64,000 bases of DNA from the NCBI GenBank assembly GCA_039583875.1, contig CM077153.1:118788568-118852567 (forward strand), read 5' to 3'. Source of the DNA: Platanthera guangdongensis (taxonomy: Eukaryota; Streptophyta; Magnoliopsida; Asparagales; Orchidaceae). Every line of letters begins with the position of its first letter. The first letter of the stretch is position 1. The notes under the pieces are model-generated. The model made no database searches. It saw only the letters and a program-made list of their open reading frames with translations, and was not told the DNA's origin. The position numbers and the translations under genes are program-made. This document shows positions 11,791 through 22,842 of this stretch, piece after piece.

Positions 11791-11927
11791 TGTTAGATTT
11801 ACTAATTATCTTATAATTTGATGTGTATACCTTTATTGTATTCCCCTCTTATATAGGAGGAGAACCTCTCTTTATGAATGAATTTTATTTTTCCTCCGTC
11901 AACAGGCGTAAATACTATTTTCTAACA
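11791..11927 (+). repeat. Short 3' LTR (137 bp) of older copia element
   Basis: The repeat starts TGTTAGATTTACT and ends TTTTCTAACA, giving a 7-bp terminal inverted repeat TGTTAGA/TCTAACA. A TATATAGG box lies inside. The next five bases, TTAAA (11928-11932), would be the target duplication; the partner copy is outside the window. Host gene DNA begins after it. Confidence 0.85.
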
Positions 11928-11999
11928 TTAAAAGGATATATATTAAATATTACCACAAATGTACCAAAAACAGCTGCATTTAGTGGATTAAGCACTTAC

Positions 12000-12173
12000 A
12001 CTAGGAGTATTTGCTGAAGGTGGGCTACCACTTTTTCTGTTATCTACAGCAACAGCCTCTCGATTGCCAAGGCAGAAGAAGTTCAAATAATCTTGTGGCT
12101 CGTAAGTATTTTCAAGCCCAACTTCTTTTAGAGCTCTATAAATAGTTTCATACATCATCTGCATAGTATTTTT
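12000..12173 (-). CDS. PLD: Phospholipase D beta/gamma, exon (58 codons)
   Basis: This exon follows 13273-13421 in the minus-strand phospholipase D gene. It is exactly 58 codons, phase 0 at both ends, with acceptor TTTTTGCAG and donor GTAAGT (11998-11999). It reads from KNTMQMMYETIYRALKEVGL to SGSPPSANTPS, including the hallmark DYLNFFCLGNREA. Phospholipase D hydrolyses membrane phospholipids to phosphatidic acid, usually at membranes and with calcium. In the beta/gamma family this segment immediately precedes the second HKD catalytic motif, which must lie on a further exon left of the window. The intron that separates them is longer than 12 kb and contains the retroelements at 1-11927. Confidence 0.92.
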
Positions 12174-13272
12174 CTGCAAAAATAAGAGCTGACTAAGCTA
12201 GGTGATTACAAGGTAATACGTTGGAATGTACATAATGCCTATGGACCGTGACAACTTAAAAACCCTTCAGTAGAAAATATAAATAACAGAAAGCAAAATC
12301 TAATAAGGAAACCAAAATAGTTGAATAACTTCAATAACATCATAAGTTTAGAATAATAGCAGAAATTTATTTGCACAATTTGCAAAATTGCAAATGTCAG
12401 AAATAAGAAATATCCACTCATGAAAACAGCTGACTCCGTCAAATCTAGTCCTCTGTAAAAGATCTATGATGATGTTTTATCATGGCTGACACAGAATAAT
12501 AGCAAATTCATAGTACAAATGATTTGGTACAAGTAATGTAATGAAGTATACGATTTGAGATAAGATTCTTTGACATGCGTTATCATAAATGCTGCAGTCT
12601 TAGGCTCCGTTTAGCACGATGGCGGCGGTCGTAAAAGTATGGGTTAAAACGTCATTCGCTAAGGATCACCTAACAAACATCATTCGTTTGAATATAAAAA
12701 TGAATGAAATTTCTTAGGTGGGCGTTAACAAATGACAATTTAACCCTCATGTTCATGCCCGTCACCATCATGCCAAACGGAGCCTTCATATGTGAATTTT
12801 GAAATACTTGGCATAACCACACTGCAAGAGTCTTTTAGGATCCGCAAATCACATTCTCAAAACTAGTTTCATCTTCAGCTCAATATGATAGTATGATCCC
12901 TAGCTGATTGATAGATCATTACCCATTCTATAAATTGCTGAACTGAAAGAAAAAAAAAATCAATTTTACTGTCTTTAAATATCCCAAATAAATATGCAAT
13001 GTATGAAAAATTATTCTATCTCAGAACAGTTCTGCCAAACAGAGTTAGCCTCTTTTTTGGTTGAATTTGACTGAGTAATTTATCATGCTTGAAATTGGTT
13101 CCAAGCAATAACTTGATCATTGAATTAGGGGTGGTCAAGAAAACATATTCTAGAAATTGCTGAACTTAATTTTATCCATGGATTTTATGGGTAAGTTGTC
13201 TATCCCATTTATTACCCAATCAAAACTAAAAGATGCCGTAGGGTAAGTAAGCAAAGGTTTTCAGAAAGTAAC
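12174..13272 (-). other. PLD: PLD intron of 1,099 bp
   Basis: Donor GTTACT follows ATTGGCAG at 13273 and acceptor TTTTTGCAG ends at 12174. The intron contains one MITE-like element (12603-12784) and otherwise AT-rich sequence. No other gene is visible. Confidence 0.85.
12603..12784. mobile_element. MITE-like DNA element, 182 bp
   Basis: The left end GGCTCCGTTTAGCACGATGG and the right end, read in reverse complement as GGCTCCGTTTGGCATGATGG, match at 18 of 20 positions. There is no coding capacity. Flanks are TTA on the left and TTC on the right, so a 3-bp duplication (as in Harbinger/Tourist elements) is possible with one mismatch but not proven. It lies in a PLD intron. Confidence 0.75.
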
Positions 13273-13421
13273 CTGCCAATAAAGAATCCGTTGGGTGGGA
13301 GCACCTGTAGGATTCCCTTCGGGCCACATTGGGAGTACTATATAAGCAGAAAACCTTTCATCTGCTTTAATCTTGTTAGCAATTTTCAGAGCAATCTCCA
13401 TGGGTATCAAATTATTGGCAC
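13273..13421 (-). CDS. PLD: Phospholipase D beta/gamma, exon (149 bp)
   Basis: The exon has acceptor CTTTAG and donor GTTACT. Its first two bases complete the glycine codon begun by the last base of exon 36110-36257, so the frame is preserved across a 22.7-kb intron. It encodes GANNLIPMEIALKIANKIKA followed by DERFSAYIVLPMWPEGNPTG and APTQRILYWQ. The GA.QRILYWQ type of ending, as opposed to the Q.ILFWQ of the delta type, favours the beta/gamma family. No stop, frameshift or suspicious residue is seen. Confidence 0.95.
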
Positions 13422-13607
13422 CTAAAGAACCAACAAAGGAGACATGTAGTATCACTTTGAAAAGAAACGTGTGCTATAGCTAAGAATCTACAAAATGGAG
13501 GTACCAAACAATGAAAACAAAGGTAAACATACCACATTACTCAATAACTCATAAAAAATTGTACTTATTTGTGTTATACTACAGTTATGTTGTTGAGGTC
13601 AAAAGTA

Positions 13608-16600
13608 TCATGAACTTCCACACTGAATCTTTGGCATCAATGCTCTTAAAGGATCAAACAAGTTCATATGCAAGAGGTACAAGCACCTCTCTGAATTTTT
13701 GGCCCCAATGCACTTAAAAGATGTTTTGGTCTGCTTTCCCTTTTGACATGCAGAGCAAATCCCCTCCTTGGTGCATCTCAGATTGGGTCCATTTCTGACT
13801 AGCCCTTCAATGAAGAGCTTGCTAATTGTCTTGTAGTTCAAGTGAGCAAGCCTCTTATGTCATTGCACACAATAAGAGATTTTCTCATTTGCTACCAGAC
13901 AAACTGGTGAATCTGTACTCAAGCATAAGAAGTTTAAACAATAAATATTTTCATTCCTAGTTTCTGTCAAAATGATCTCTTGGACACTTGACCTCTTGAT
14001 CAGACACACATCCTTGTGGAAGACAGTGGCATAGCCAATATCACATATTTGGCTTATGCTAATCAGATTATGCTGCAATCCTTCCACATAGGCTACCTTA
14101 GTGATGAAGACTATGTCATTGGTGATCATATCATAGCCCTTGGTAACTCATCTGTCTGAACCTCCAAAGATAACCTTAGGTTCATTCCTTACTGGAGTAT
14201 AATCCTTAAGGTGGTTTCTTGTTCCAGTCATATGCCTGGAACATCCACTGTCCAAGTAACATATTGGCATTGTAAGGGTATTTGGACTACCCTGCAAACA
14301 CGTATTAGTTTACCTTAGGAACCCAAAAGGGATTGGGTCCTTGATTCATGTTAGCTTGAAAATGAACATGTCTACTTACAGCAGCCCTGACAGGAAGACT
14401 CATCCTTGACCTTGGCACACTTGAGTTGTGCCAACAGTCTATGGCAAAGTGACTCATCTTGGCACAGCACTAACACTCATGGATGTTGTTATCTCCTCTT
14501 CTGAATAGCCTTTGGAGTGTGCAAGCTATCAATAGTTGTCTGTTCAGGGGGGGGCGCATCAACCTTCTTCCTTTTTCTGTCAGTGGATGCACTTGGCTTA
14601 TTCTGAGTAGCACCAACAGATGTCATCTTTGCAGCTGACATGGAGTTGATGACATCAGAAACTGTTAGGTGTGGCTTACTGACTGACTTGCCCTTTGTCA
14701 AAGTTTTTGTTGAGGGAACATGGGAACAGGCTACAGCTTTATCCTTGAGTGTGGAGGCTGGAGCACCAAATACAAATGGTCAATAATAGGTCATTTGGAT
14801 TTCCTCATGGGGAGCCTTCAGTGCACTCAATCTCATGTCCCTTCTCCTTCCATTGTAACATACCCTTGTATTCTCACAAGAAGAGTTCTAATTCTTCAAG
14901 TGATCATATATGATGTCCTGGTCATACCTGTTGGAAGGGAGGATTACCTATTGAAAGATGGTCTGAGGCACTACAGGAGCTTTGTCTTTCACTTTGAAAT
15001 TGGCAGCTCTAGAGTTCCACTTGAACCTCAAACCTCTCTTATCCTTTTGAGAGGTGAAGGAGTCAATTAGTGACAAAACAGTTTTGGGCTTAGAGAATTC
15101 AGGCACAAGCTTCTTCTCCTTGAGAAGTTTCTCTTCAAGATCCATAATGATCTTGTTCTTCTGGCTAATGGTCTCAATTTGGATAATTAAGATTGTCTTC
15201 AGTCGGCTAACTTCCCTTCTCATCTGAGCTAGCAATGGTGCTGACTAAGGCTGCAGGGAAGCAGCTTGCTGAAGAGAGGTAATTTTCTCAGCTTTATCTC
15301 TTGACAAGTCTTTTGCTCTTCTTCAGAGAATACAGAATTGCACCATACTTGTCAATCAATTGATTGATATCATCTTCAGATTCTGATCTATCATCCCCAC
15401 TGGAGGAAGTGGATGCTTCAGAGTCTGATCCAGACTCATAGACAGAGGGAGAGCTAGGGATAGAGTGTACATTATCAAGAATAGAATTGTCCTATTTATC
15501 TTCTGATAGGATCATGAGACTGAACTCCTCATCCTCTTCAAAATCAATGTCAACAGAGGACAGTGGGGCCCATATGCCTGATGGGGCAGCTGGATGATCA
15601 GCCTCTTCTTCAATGGTCATGAGACCAATGTAGGCCTCCTCTTCATCTGATTCTGAAGACTTAGAATCACTGTCTGATAGGCTGACTTTCTTCTTGGTCA
15701 AGAAGCTCTTTTCAACCTTCTTGTCCTTGTGATGTTTTTTGCCTTCAGACTTCATGTGCTCCATCCACTTAACTAGACAGTCAGCAATGACATGTCCACT
15801 CATGTTGCAACAGTAACAAACAACATTAGTCTTAACATGTTTGTTCTGCTTAGAGTCATACCTTTCTCCAGATGGTCATTTCTGGATTTGTCCTTGCTGT
15901 AATAGGGCTTTCTTGAGTTGGAGCTTGAAGAGCCTTTATTTTTCCATTGTCTTCTTCTGCTCAGCATTTTCTTGAACTATTTGGAGAACATTGTCAGTTC
16001 TCCATCTGACAGCTCATTGCCTAAGGAGCCGGGATCTGAGCTATCTGACTATGCAGCTCTCCACTGGGATCTGAGCTATCTGACTTTGCAGCTCTCCTTG
16101 GTGGAGGAGGAGTCTTCTCCCTGCTCCTTGTGGCTTCAGCTCTGAAGGCCACAGTATTCATTTTGCTGAGAGATCTGGCAGCATCCTCTTTTGTCTTCGT
16201 GGAGTTCAGCTGCATCTCATGGGATAGCAGCTTCCCAAACAGATTTTGAGATAAAGTGCTGGCCAAGTTGCCAACCTCTCTGATGGAACAGATCTTAATA
16301 TCTCATTCCTTATTTAGGGATCTCAAGAACCTATCACTCAGCTCATAGTTAGTGAACTGTCTGTCATAGGTGATCAGACTGTTCACGATTGTGAGTAACT
16401 TTTCATAGCATTCAGTTATGGAACCTTTCTTGCCTTGTTTGAAGGCCTCATATTGTTGATTTAGGAGGGATTTCCTGTCATCTCTCACCTCCTTAGTCCC
16501 TTCCATATAAACAATGAGAGAATCTCACATCTCTTTAACTATTTTGCAGTGGACAAGGTTCTAGAAGGTGGAGTCATCTATGGAACTGACAATGATGTTT

Positions 16601-16857
16601 TGGGCCATTTTATCCATGGTTGCTAAGATGACTTCATCCTTGGTCATTTCAGTGTACTTCTTTGGAGTCTAGACAATGGCATCTATGACAGAGACCTTCA
16701 TGAGAATGAAAGGTCCCTCTAGAACTGTAATGAATATCCTAGGGTCTGAGGCTTTCATGAACAGCCTTACATTTTTTTTCCAAATTCCAAAATTCTCTTT
16801 TTTGCAAATGAGAAGTTTCATGGAGCTCAACTCCTTGTGGTTCTCACTTGAATTCAT
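13608..16857 (-). pseudogene. Sirevirus-like gag-protease-integrase remnant
   Basis: Reading from high to low coordinates there is an N-terminal gag block (KLLICKKENFGIWKKNVRLF, 16857-16669), a UBN2-type gag block (VRDDRKSLLNQQYEAFKQGK, 16506-16303), and a zinc knuckle CYCCNMSGHVIADC near 15800. A charged segment, then a coiled-coil segment (15235-14948: EVSRLKTILIIQIETISQKN) follow, and a second knuckle CAKMSHFAIDC near 14450. The protease has LDSGCSRHMTGTRNHL near 14250. A GAG-pre-integrase block reaches CTKEGICSACQKGKQT and the integrase start near 13640. Stops and frameshifts separate the blocks, so no full protein is possible. Confidence 0.85.
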
Positions 16858-16920
16858 GAAGTTAATCTTTAACTACTCTCGGAGATTTGTTCAGACTGTT
16901 AGGTCCTTTTTGTACAACCT

Positions 16921-16933
16921 CTATGATACCACT
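16921..16933 (-). other. Primer binding site of Sirevirus-like element
   Basis: On the minus strand AGTGGTATCATAG follows the LTR end TTTTCA. It matches the initiator Met tRNA primer site with one change from TGGTATCAGAG. Confidence 0.75.
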
Positions 16934-18748
16934 TGAAAATCTTTGTTTCAAGAGTAGCTATACACCAAGCGGGGGGGGGGGGGGGGGGGGATTAATAGGT
17001 CTTTTAGTCTTTTTAGACAACCTTTGACTTTGCTGAGTTGTGTGATTGATTTTAATTTAGCTTTAAAGAACCTATAATGGTTCCCCAAAAATGGGTACAT
17101 CCAATTTCTCTCTCACCTTTCTAACAGTATGTTAGACAAGACAACCTTCTCCAAACTCGGCTCAAAGAGCTTACAACACAGATCCCTCAGGATCCATCAG
17201 GCTTCCTCCAAGCCCTACCTCAGGTCAAAGTCCTACACACTCAGAGTAAACTATACTCCTACAGCTCAGTGATCCTCCAGATCACCTATCTCAGGCTTAA
17301 CAAGAAGCCCTACAACTCAGGCTAGAAGGATAGCCCTACACTCAAGAGATAATAAATCTCCTACCTCAGATCCGACTCAGATACTACCTCAGGCACACAG
17401 GCCCTACCTCAGATTCTCAACAAAATCCTACCACTCAGCCTTTATATTTTAGGCTTACAACTCAGATCAATAATGATCTTACAGAAAGAGTAAGTAGTTG
17501 ATGATAACTGACTTCAGAGAAATGATTCTCTGAGTTTTCTTACTGAACTGAGTAGACTCAGCCCTAACTTCTTCACAGCACCAAGAAAATAGATCTTCAG
17601 GAAGTTTCTGCTTGTGCTGAGAGGACAACTGCAGAGCACTGCTTCTTCAAGCCTTTGATGTAGTAGTGTTAAGTGTTGTGCCCTTGAAGATGAACAGCAA
17701 CTTGAATTTGCTCTGCTTCTTTTTCTCTCACAGAAAGATGAGTTCTGTGAACTTGTTGTTGAAGATTATTTGATTTCACAGTTCTTTTGTGTTCTTCAAC
17801 CAGCCAACCTCTGTCAATAATTCACAGACTTACTGTAAAAATGAGTTCCAGGAAATCTTCTACTTTATCGAGAGGAAGAAGATGACCAAAAAACTTTTCT
17901 TGATTTCTCAGAAAGTTTTTTTTATTACTCATTAAACAACGACCCTTTGTACGGTATGGACCAGTCGGAATAGGTAACTGCAACATATCTTTTGCATTAA
18001 TTGTTGTATTAAAAGCATACGGCGCCTTTTGTCATCTAGCGTGCAAGTCCCGCGACATTTGAATTTTAGATGGCGTCAGCATGACTCAGCGCTTGTGCAC
18101 TTGGCAATTTCCAAGCAATCTACATAGACGTTGAGTGAGGCCTTATCACTCAACGCTGAAATACTTGGCAGATAATCTGCATCTTGAGGTGTTGAGTGGA
18201 AACCCTCAACACTTAACGCATTTGACATTTGCAGTCTAACTGTTGAGGCGTTGAGTGAGCCTTCATCACTCAATGAATCTGGACTTGGTAGAATTTTTTG
18301 CATGAAGGCGTTGAGTGAAGCTTCTACACTCAACGCTTTTGGACTTTGTCTGACTTCTTGATGAGGCGTTGAGTGGCCCGTCTTCACTCAACGCTTTTAT
18401 ACTTAAACAGAAATCTTGTTGAGTAGGCATTGAGTGAACTGTCTTCACTCAACGCTTCTGTCCTTAGACAAATTTCTAGTCAGCAACACTGAGGCTTTGA
18501 CTGTTGGATCTTCTGTCAACGTTTTTAGGCTCCTGACGTTGAGTGAAGTGAGTTCACTCAACGTTTCTGGACTTAGCCTATTTTCTACTTGTCTAGCTAC
18601 CTGTCTTGAGTCCAACTGTTATTATGACCCTAACAACCTGTCTAATCAATGCAACAGTATACAGCATGCATACAATGAATTTTGAACATATAGTAGATAC
18701 ATTCATATGTATATCATTGACCTGTATGTCATCTTCAAATCTAGGACA
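16934..18748 (-). repeat. 5' LTR of Sirevirus-like element (1,815 bp)
   Basis: On the minus strand it runs from TGTCCTAGATTTG to GATTTTCA and is followed by the primer site. It contains a run of about 18-20 G on the plus strand at 16971-16990, a stretch with repeated CTCAGG/CCCTAC words (17150-17470), and the regular hairpin array at 18061-18590. The outer end at 18748 is inferred from the TG and the break in homology with the next element. Confidence 0.7.
18061..18590. repeat. Array of GCGTTGAGTG...CACTCAACGC hairpins
   Basis: Seven or more imperfect units of 50-60 bp each contain an inverted repeat GTTGAGTG/CACTCAAC. In six of those measured the spacer is exactly 9 bases (for example arms 18308-18317 and 18327-18336; 18366-18375 and 18385-18394; also near 18129, 18248, 18427 and 18536). 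One unit near 18191 has an 11-base gap. Intervening sequence differs between units, so the arms look selected or recently spread. Confidence 0.85.
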
Positions 18749-18765
18749 TTGTGATTAACGGACCC

Positions 18766-20151
18766 AACGGTGGCAGATGGGAAGTATAAACCATTATTAA
18801 GGTAGACAGTCGAGCTACGGGAGTAGCATAGTCAAGAACTCGTGAGGGAAGCGGATTGATAAGGTGGTTAGAGGTAAGGACGACATCACCCCAGTTGGAT
18901 TTGGAAAGGTGTGTAGTAACAAGAAAACAACGGGCAACATCCAAAAGATGCCGGTTTTTTTTGTTCGACAACTCCATTTTGGGAAAAAGTGTGGACACAC
19001 ATGGTTTGGTGGATAATACCATGACTGGTAAGATATGAGCCAAACGCACCTCGATCGTCATATCCCCCCCCCCATTATCACTTCGAAGGCCATGAATAGA
19101 GCCCTTAAATTGTGTTAGAACCATTTTATGAAAAATCTGAAAACAATAGAACTTCACTCTTTTTTTAACAAACACACCCAAGTTGTGTGAGAAAACAATC
19201 AATAAAAGTGACAAACCAACGAAAGCCAGATATAGATAAAATGGGGGGCGGCCCCCGCACATCAAAATGAACAACATCAAACGGCGTGGTACTGGGAGAA
19301 GATAAATGCGATGAATTATGTCTCGTATGTTTAGACATATCACATGCATCACAGATAAAAGTTTGTAAAAACGGTCCAAAAAACAGGAAACAATTTCTGA
19401 AGATATGTATGAGACAGAAGTCCAAACCGCAGGTGCCAGTCGCGAACATCATCAGCTGTAACAGTAGAGCAGGAGAGAGCCTGAGAAGGAGGCTGGAGGT
19501 CCAAGAAATACAGTCCACCTCGGTTCCTACCACTGTCAATGTTCTGCTTCGTACCCAGTTCTTGAAAAAAACATGAATCAGGGAAAAAATCACTGAGCAG
19601 TTAAGGGATCGAGTAATATTGCTGATGGAAAGTGAATTGCGAGGAAAAGAAGGAACGTGAAGGACAGATGATAAAGCAATAGTAGGAGAACATGAAATAT
19701 TGTCTTTGCCAGCAATGGGATACAATAGGCATTAGTAGAAATGACTTTGTCCTTACCAGACGAAGGAGTATAAGAGAGAAACCCTGAGGAGTCGGTCATA
19801 TGGTGAGTGGCACCAGAAACAATCACCCACTCGGAAGATGAGGCAGTGGCCGCATGAGCACTCAGAATAACAATAGAAGCAATGGAAGTAGGGGCCCCGG
19901 GGGCAGATAAGGCTGAGAGTGCAGCGGGCGGCGGAAAGCATCCAATCCATGAACAGTGAGCTGCCTAGAAACAACATTGGAGGTCTCGTTGTAGATGTCT
20001 GTAGAGTGAACAGCATCATGAGGCTTAGGGCCACCCTGGCGATGGCCCCCACGGCCAGGTCCCCGACCACGTCCACGGCCACGAGGAGCAAGATGTGGGT
20101 GGAGTTTGTAACATACCTCCCGAATGTGGCCTTTACGGCCACAATAATCAC
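18766..20151 (-). pseudogene. Copia fragment: gag knuckle, protease, integrase
   Basis: The minus strand reads a zinc knuckle CDYCGRKGHIREVC (about 20150-20109), an RGRGRGPGRGG-rich linker, a protease block WVIVSGATHHMTDSSGFLSY in which the catalytic Asp is Val (codon 19818-19820), a GAG-pre-integrase region, and integrase blocks (FDVRGPPPILSISGFRWFVT, LRSDNGG, NKKNRHLLDVARCFL, NHLINPLPSRVL). Frames change several times. The fragment stops near 18766 at the neighbouring LTR; its RT and RNase H were not found. Confidence 0.8.
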
Positions 20152-20159
20152 AAAATAAT

Positions 20160-21230
20160 TGCTGTCGTTATTGATTCTTGATTTGAGCTTTGGAGATTAC
20201 TGCTAGTTTCCAGTAGGAATAGTTGTTGCTTGTTGATTAAAGAAAAAAGTTGCTTGTTTACAGTTGTTGTTGATGAACATTTTGAGTTCTGCTATTTTCC
20301 CGTGTGAATGAAGAAGACCAATAGTTTTGGTTTTTGTGTGTGAGGTTTTGATTAATGAATAGGGACATTTCGATTCTGATAGGCTGTCTCTGTGTTTATG
20401 AGATGTGTTTGCCCTTCTGAAATCGTGTAAAAAGAAGAGAGGAATTATTCTCTTATGCTTGAGATTTCGTGGAGCAACCGTGTGAGAGAGTTTTAGGTTG
20501 TCTAGTTTGTGGCTTCCTTCACCGTTCAGGGATAGAGATTCCGTGGATCCAATTTTGTGTGAGAGAGTGAGAAATTTTCTCTGTGGTGCCCGTGTGCGAT
20601 AGCGGCCGACCTCGGAGTGAAAGATCGAAAGTGACAAGGAGCTCCTCGCATGATCGTCGTCAACTTCGGATACGAAAAGACGTCTCTTTCCGTGGGTAAT
20701 TTATTTTTATCCTCTTCGTTTGTGTGTGTCTAAATTTTCTCATTCGGATAAATAGATTCTTGTTAGGTTTTCGCCCGAATTTCGTCAGTGAACACTACGA
20801 CGAAAACTCCAAACGAAAACGTATTTGGAGTTCACGATTTTCGTTTTGCTACAACAAGGGGAACTGAGCGAAAGTTCCGAACTTCTTTCCAGAATTTAGA
20901 ATTGAACTTTTTTTTCAAGAAAATTCATTTTAAACAAAATAGTAATTTTGTGTTTTATAAAAAATCTAGTTGCTTCATTTCTAAAAATTTGTGCGACGTT
21001 CGCTCAATCACAATTCTTCATTACATGCATCTAGGGTTTCCTAGATAAAGCCGACTGGCGCACAAACCCTACACGTCGTCCTGCATCAATAGAGAAAAAC
21101 GATTACATGATATTATTCATCCATAATGGGTTATTTATAATATTACAAGGGACTCGTGAACTTTAACACAAGATGCGGGACTAAAACTCACTCACGCATA
21201 CAAATACTTGTAATAATAATAATGACAGTA
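20160..21230. other. Unassigned stretch, possibly LTR or leader DNA
   Basis: No recognisable protein or RNA gene is present. The minus strand holds TTATAAATAACCC and GTCCCGCATCTTG words near 21120-21190, which resemble a short LTR promoter. A 144-codon ORF at 20203-20637 (minus) has no recognised motif. This could be the 5' LTR and leader of the copia fragment at 18766-20151, but no primer binding site was found. Confidence 0.35.
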
Positions 21231-21463
21231 AATACTTGACCTGTAAATAACGAATGAGTATCTCTCAACTGCTCCTTGTTGCACTCCTCGTGTTGGATCG
21301 TGAATTCCACCTCATGGGTTTTCAGATTTCCAATGAGACTCAATTTCGACCCACTTGAGACCTTGTGATTATGCAATGGCCGTCAGCTCTAGATTAAATT
21401 TTGGTGAAAGTTATCTTAATATTTTTCGCACCAAGTCTCTGTTTGGAAAGGTTTTTTCCAAGA
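21231..21463 (-). pseudogene. Sirevirus-like gag, second part
   Basis: The minus strand reads EKTFPNRDLVRKILR, a stop, LSPKFNLELTAIA, and after a frame change KLSLIGNLKTHEVEF. These are consecutive blocks of a UBN2-type copia gag. They continue the gag N-terminus at 28515-29026 across the gypsy insertion. Confidence 0.75.
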
Positions 21464-22603
21464 TGATGCATCTAGCGACGCATCATAGCTTTTATTTATG
21501 CATTTTGTTTCATTTCATGTAATCGCACTTTTCTGTAGTTTAGTTGTTTTTTCGGCACATCGCCTTGACCGGTCGTTGGGACTTTCAATAAAAAGCTCTG
21601 GTATTATTAGTAATAGAAACGTAGAGCCAAGCCTAAAGTTATTTAAGAAAACATATATTTATTTATCAAAAAAACAAAATAATAAATTGGAAATATCCTT
21701 TTGGAATATCCTCATTACCCCCACAGTCAGAGGTATTCGGAAAGAGTTTCAAATTAATTTGTGAGAAGAATTTGGAAAGAGTTACAAAATCAATTTTCGA
21801 AATAATGAATCTGGGAAATATTTGTAAATGGAAAGAGCTTTATTATCATTTATAAAATCACTCTTGGAGAAATCAAAAAGAAGAAAAAAAACGGACAGAG
21901 TTGGGAGCCTTCTTGTGCTTCCTGCTCCTTGTCGATTGTTCCTTCCCTTCCCTAGGTTAGTGGGGTTTTCCTACAACGCACCGGAGGGGAAATACCTTCA
22001 ATTTGTCGCCACCTCCATTCCGCAACCGCCGGCCCTGCGACTGCCGCCGACGCCTTCTCCGCACCCGCCTCCTACATCGACTCGACGGGCGTCGTCGACT
22101 TAAGGAATCCTACCTGACGCCTAGTTCATTTGACCAGCGTTATCGACTTCGATTAATTTCTACCGGCTAATGGTCTAGGTGTTCATCCGGTGCGTGGAGG
22201 GATAGGAGGGCTTCCACTTCGCCGCCGTTACTTGGGTATAAGCGTCTGCTCCCTTGCGTTAGTAAAATTTATGTTTTTTCAAATAAATAATTTTTGGGTT
22301 TGTCGTTGCGTTCTTACTAGTCTTAATATCATTTATCTATAAGTTGTTGGCAATTCAATGCTTGCGACCGTTTAATATCGTGGAGGGCTCAATCTAAACA
22401 AGCACTTATGACGTTCCACTCGAGCGAGATTAGCAAACCTCTCAAAATTCAGAGCGACGACGTTGAATTGTGCGTGTGAAAATTTGATTTGACCGCTTGT
22501 CCCTCGTGTTTCTCAAAATCACAGCCCTAAATTTTATTTTATATCAAAATAATATTTGCCCAAAAATAATTGTTTTACAAACCCTAGATTTGGCAATACA
22601 TCA
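21464..22603 (+). repeat. Left LTR of gypsy element
   Basis: It starts TGATGCATC and ends AATACATCA; length 1,140 bp, equal to the right LTR. Substitutions between the two are frequent by eye, indicating an older insertion than the copia element at 1857. Confidence 0.9.
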
Positions 22604-22606
22604 GTT

Positions 22607-22617
22607 TGGTATCAGAG
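22607..22617 (+). other. Primer binding site of gypsy element
   Basis: TGGTATCAGAG follows the left LTR after three bases; it matches initiator Met tRNA. Confidence 0.85.
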
Positions 22618-22842
22618 AAGGTTGTGATTCACTTCTAACGTGAATCACGCGATTCACTTCTAACGTGAATCACGCGATCCAGTTTTAAAAATTATTTTAA
22701 AATAATTCTCTCAAAAAATAATTATAATATATTTTAATTTACATATAAAAAAATCATTATCATTTTACTTTAAGTTTTAAAAATTATAAAAAATTTTCTC
22801 CCACTCGAGATTTCTTCAAAAAAAAAGTTTGAAATTTTTTCG

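Larger units (their letters stand above)
13600..18748 (-). mobile_element. Sirevirus-like copia element, 3'-truncated (minus strand)
   Basis: A 5' LTR (16934-18748), primer site, gag, protease and the start of integrase can be read on the minus strand. The element breaks off near 13600 in the integrase, and RT, RNase H and the 3' LTR are gone. The long gag with two zinc knuckles and a coiled coil, and the LTR block GGATGTACCCA...GGGGAACC (17071-17103) shared with the other Sirevirus LTRs here, support the lineage. The exact truncation point cannot be fixed by eye. Confidence 0.85.

Noticed and set aside
13563..13573. ACTTA or TTGTG here as the missing target duplication of a neighbouring Sirevirus
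   Set aside because: No LTR terminus adjoins these pentamers; chance matches in AT-rich DNA.
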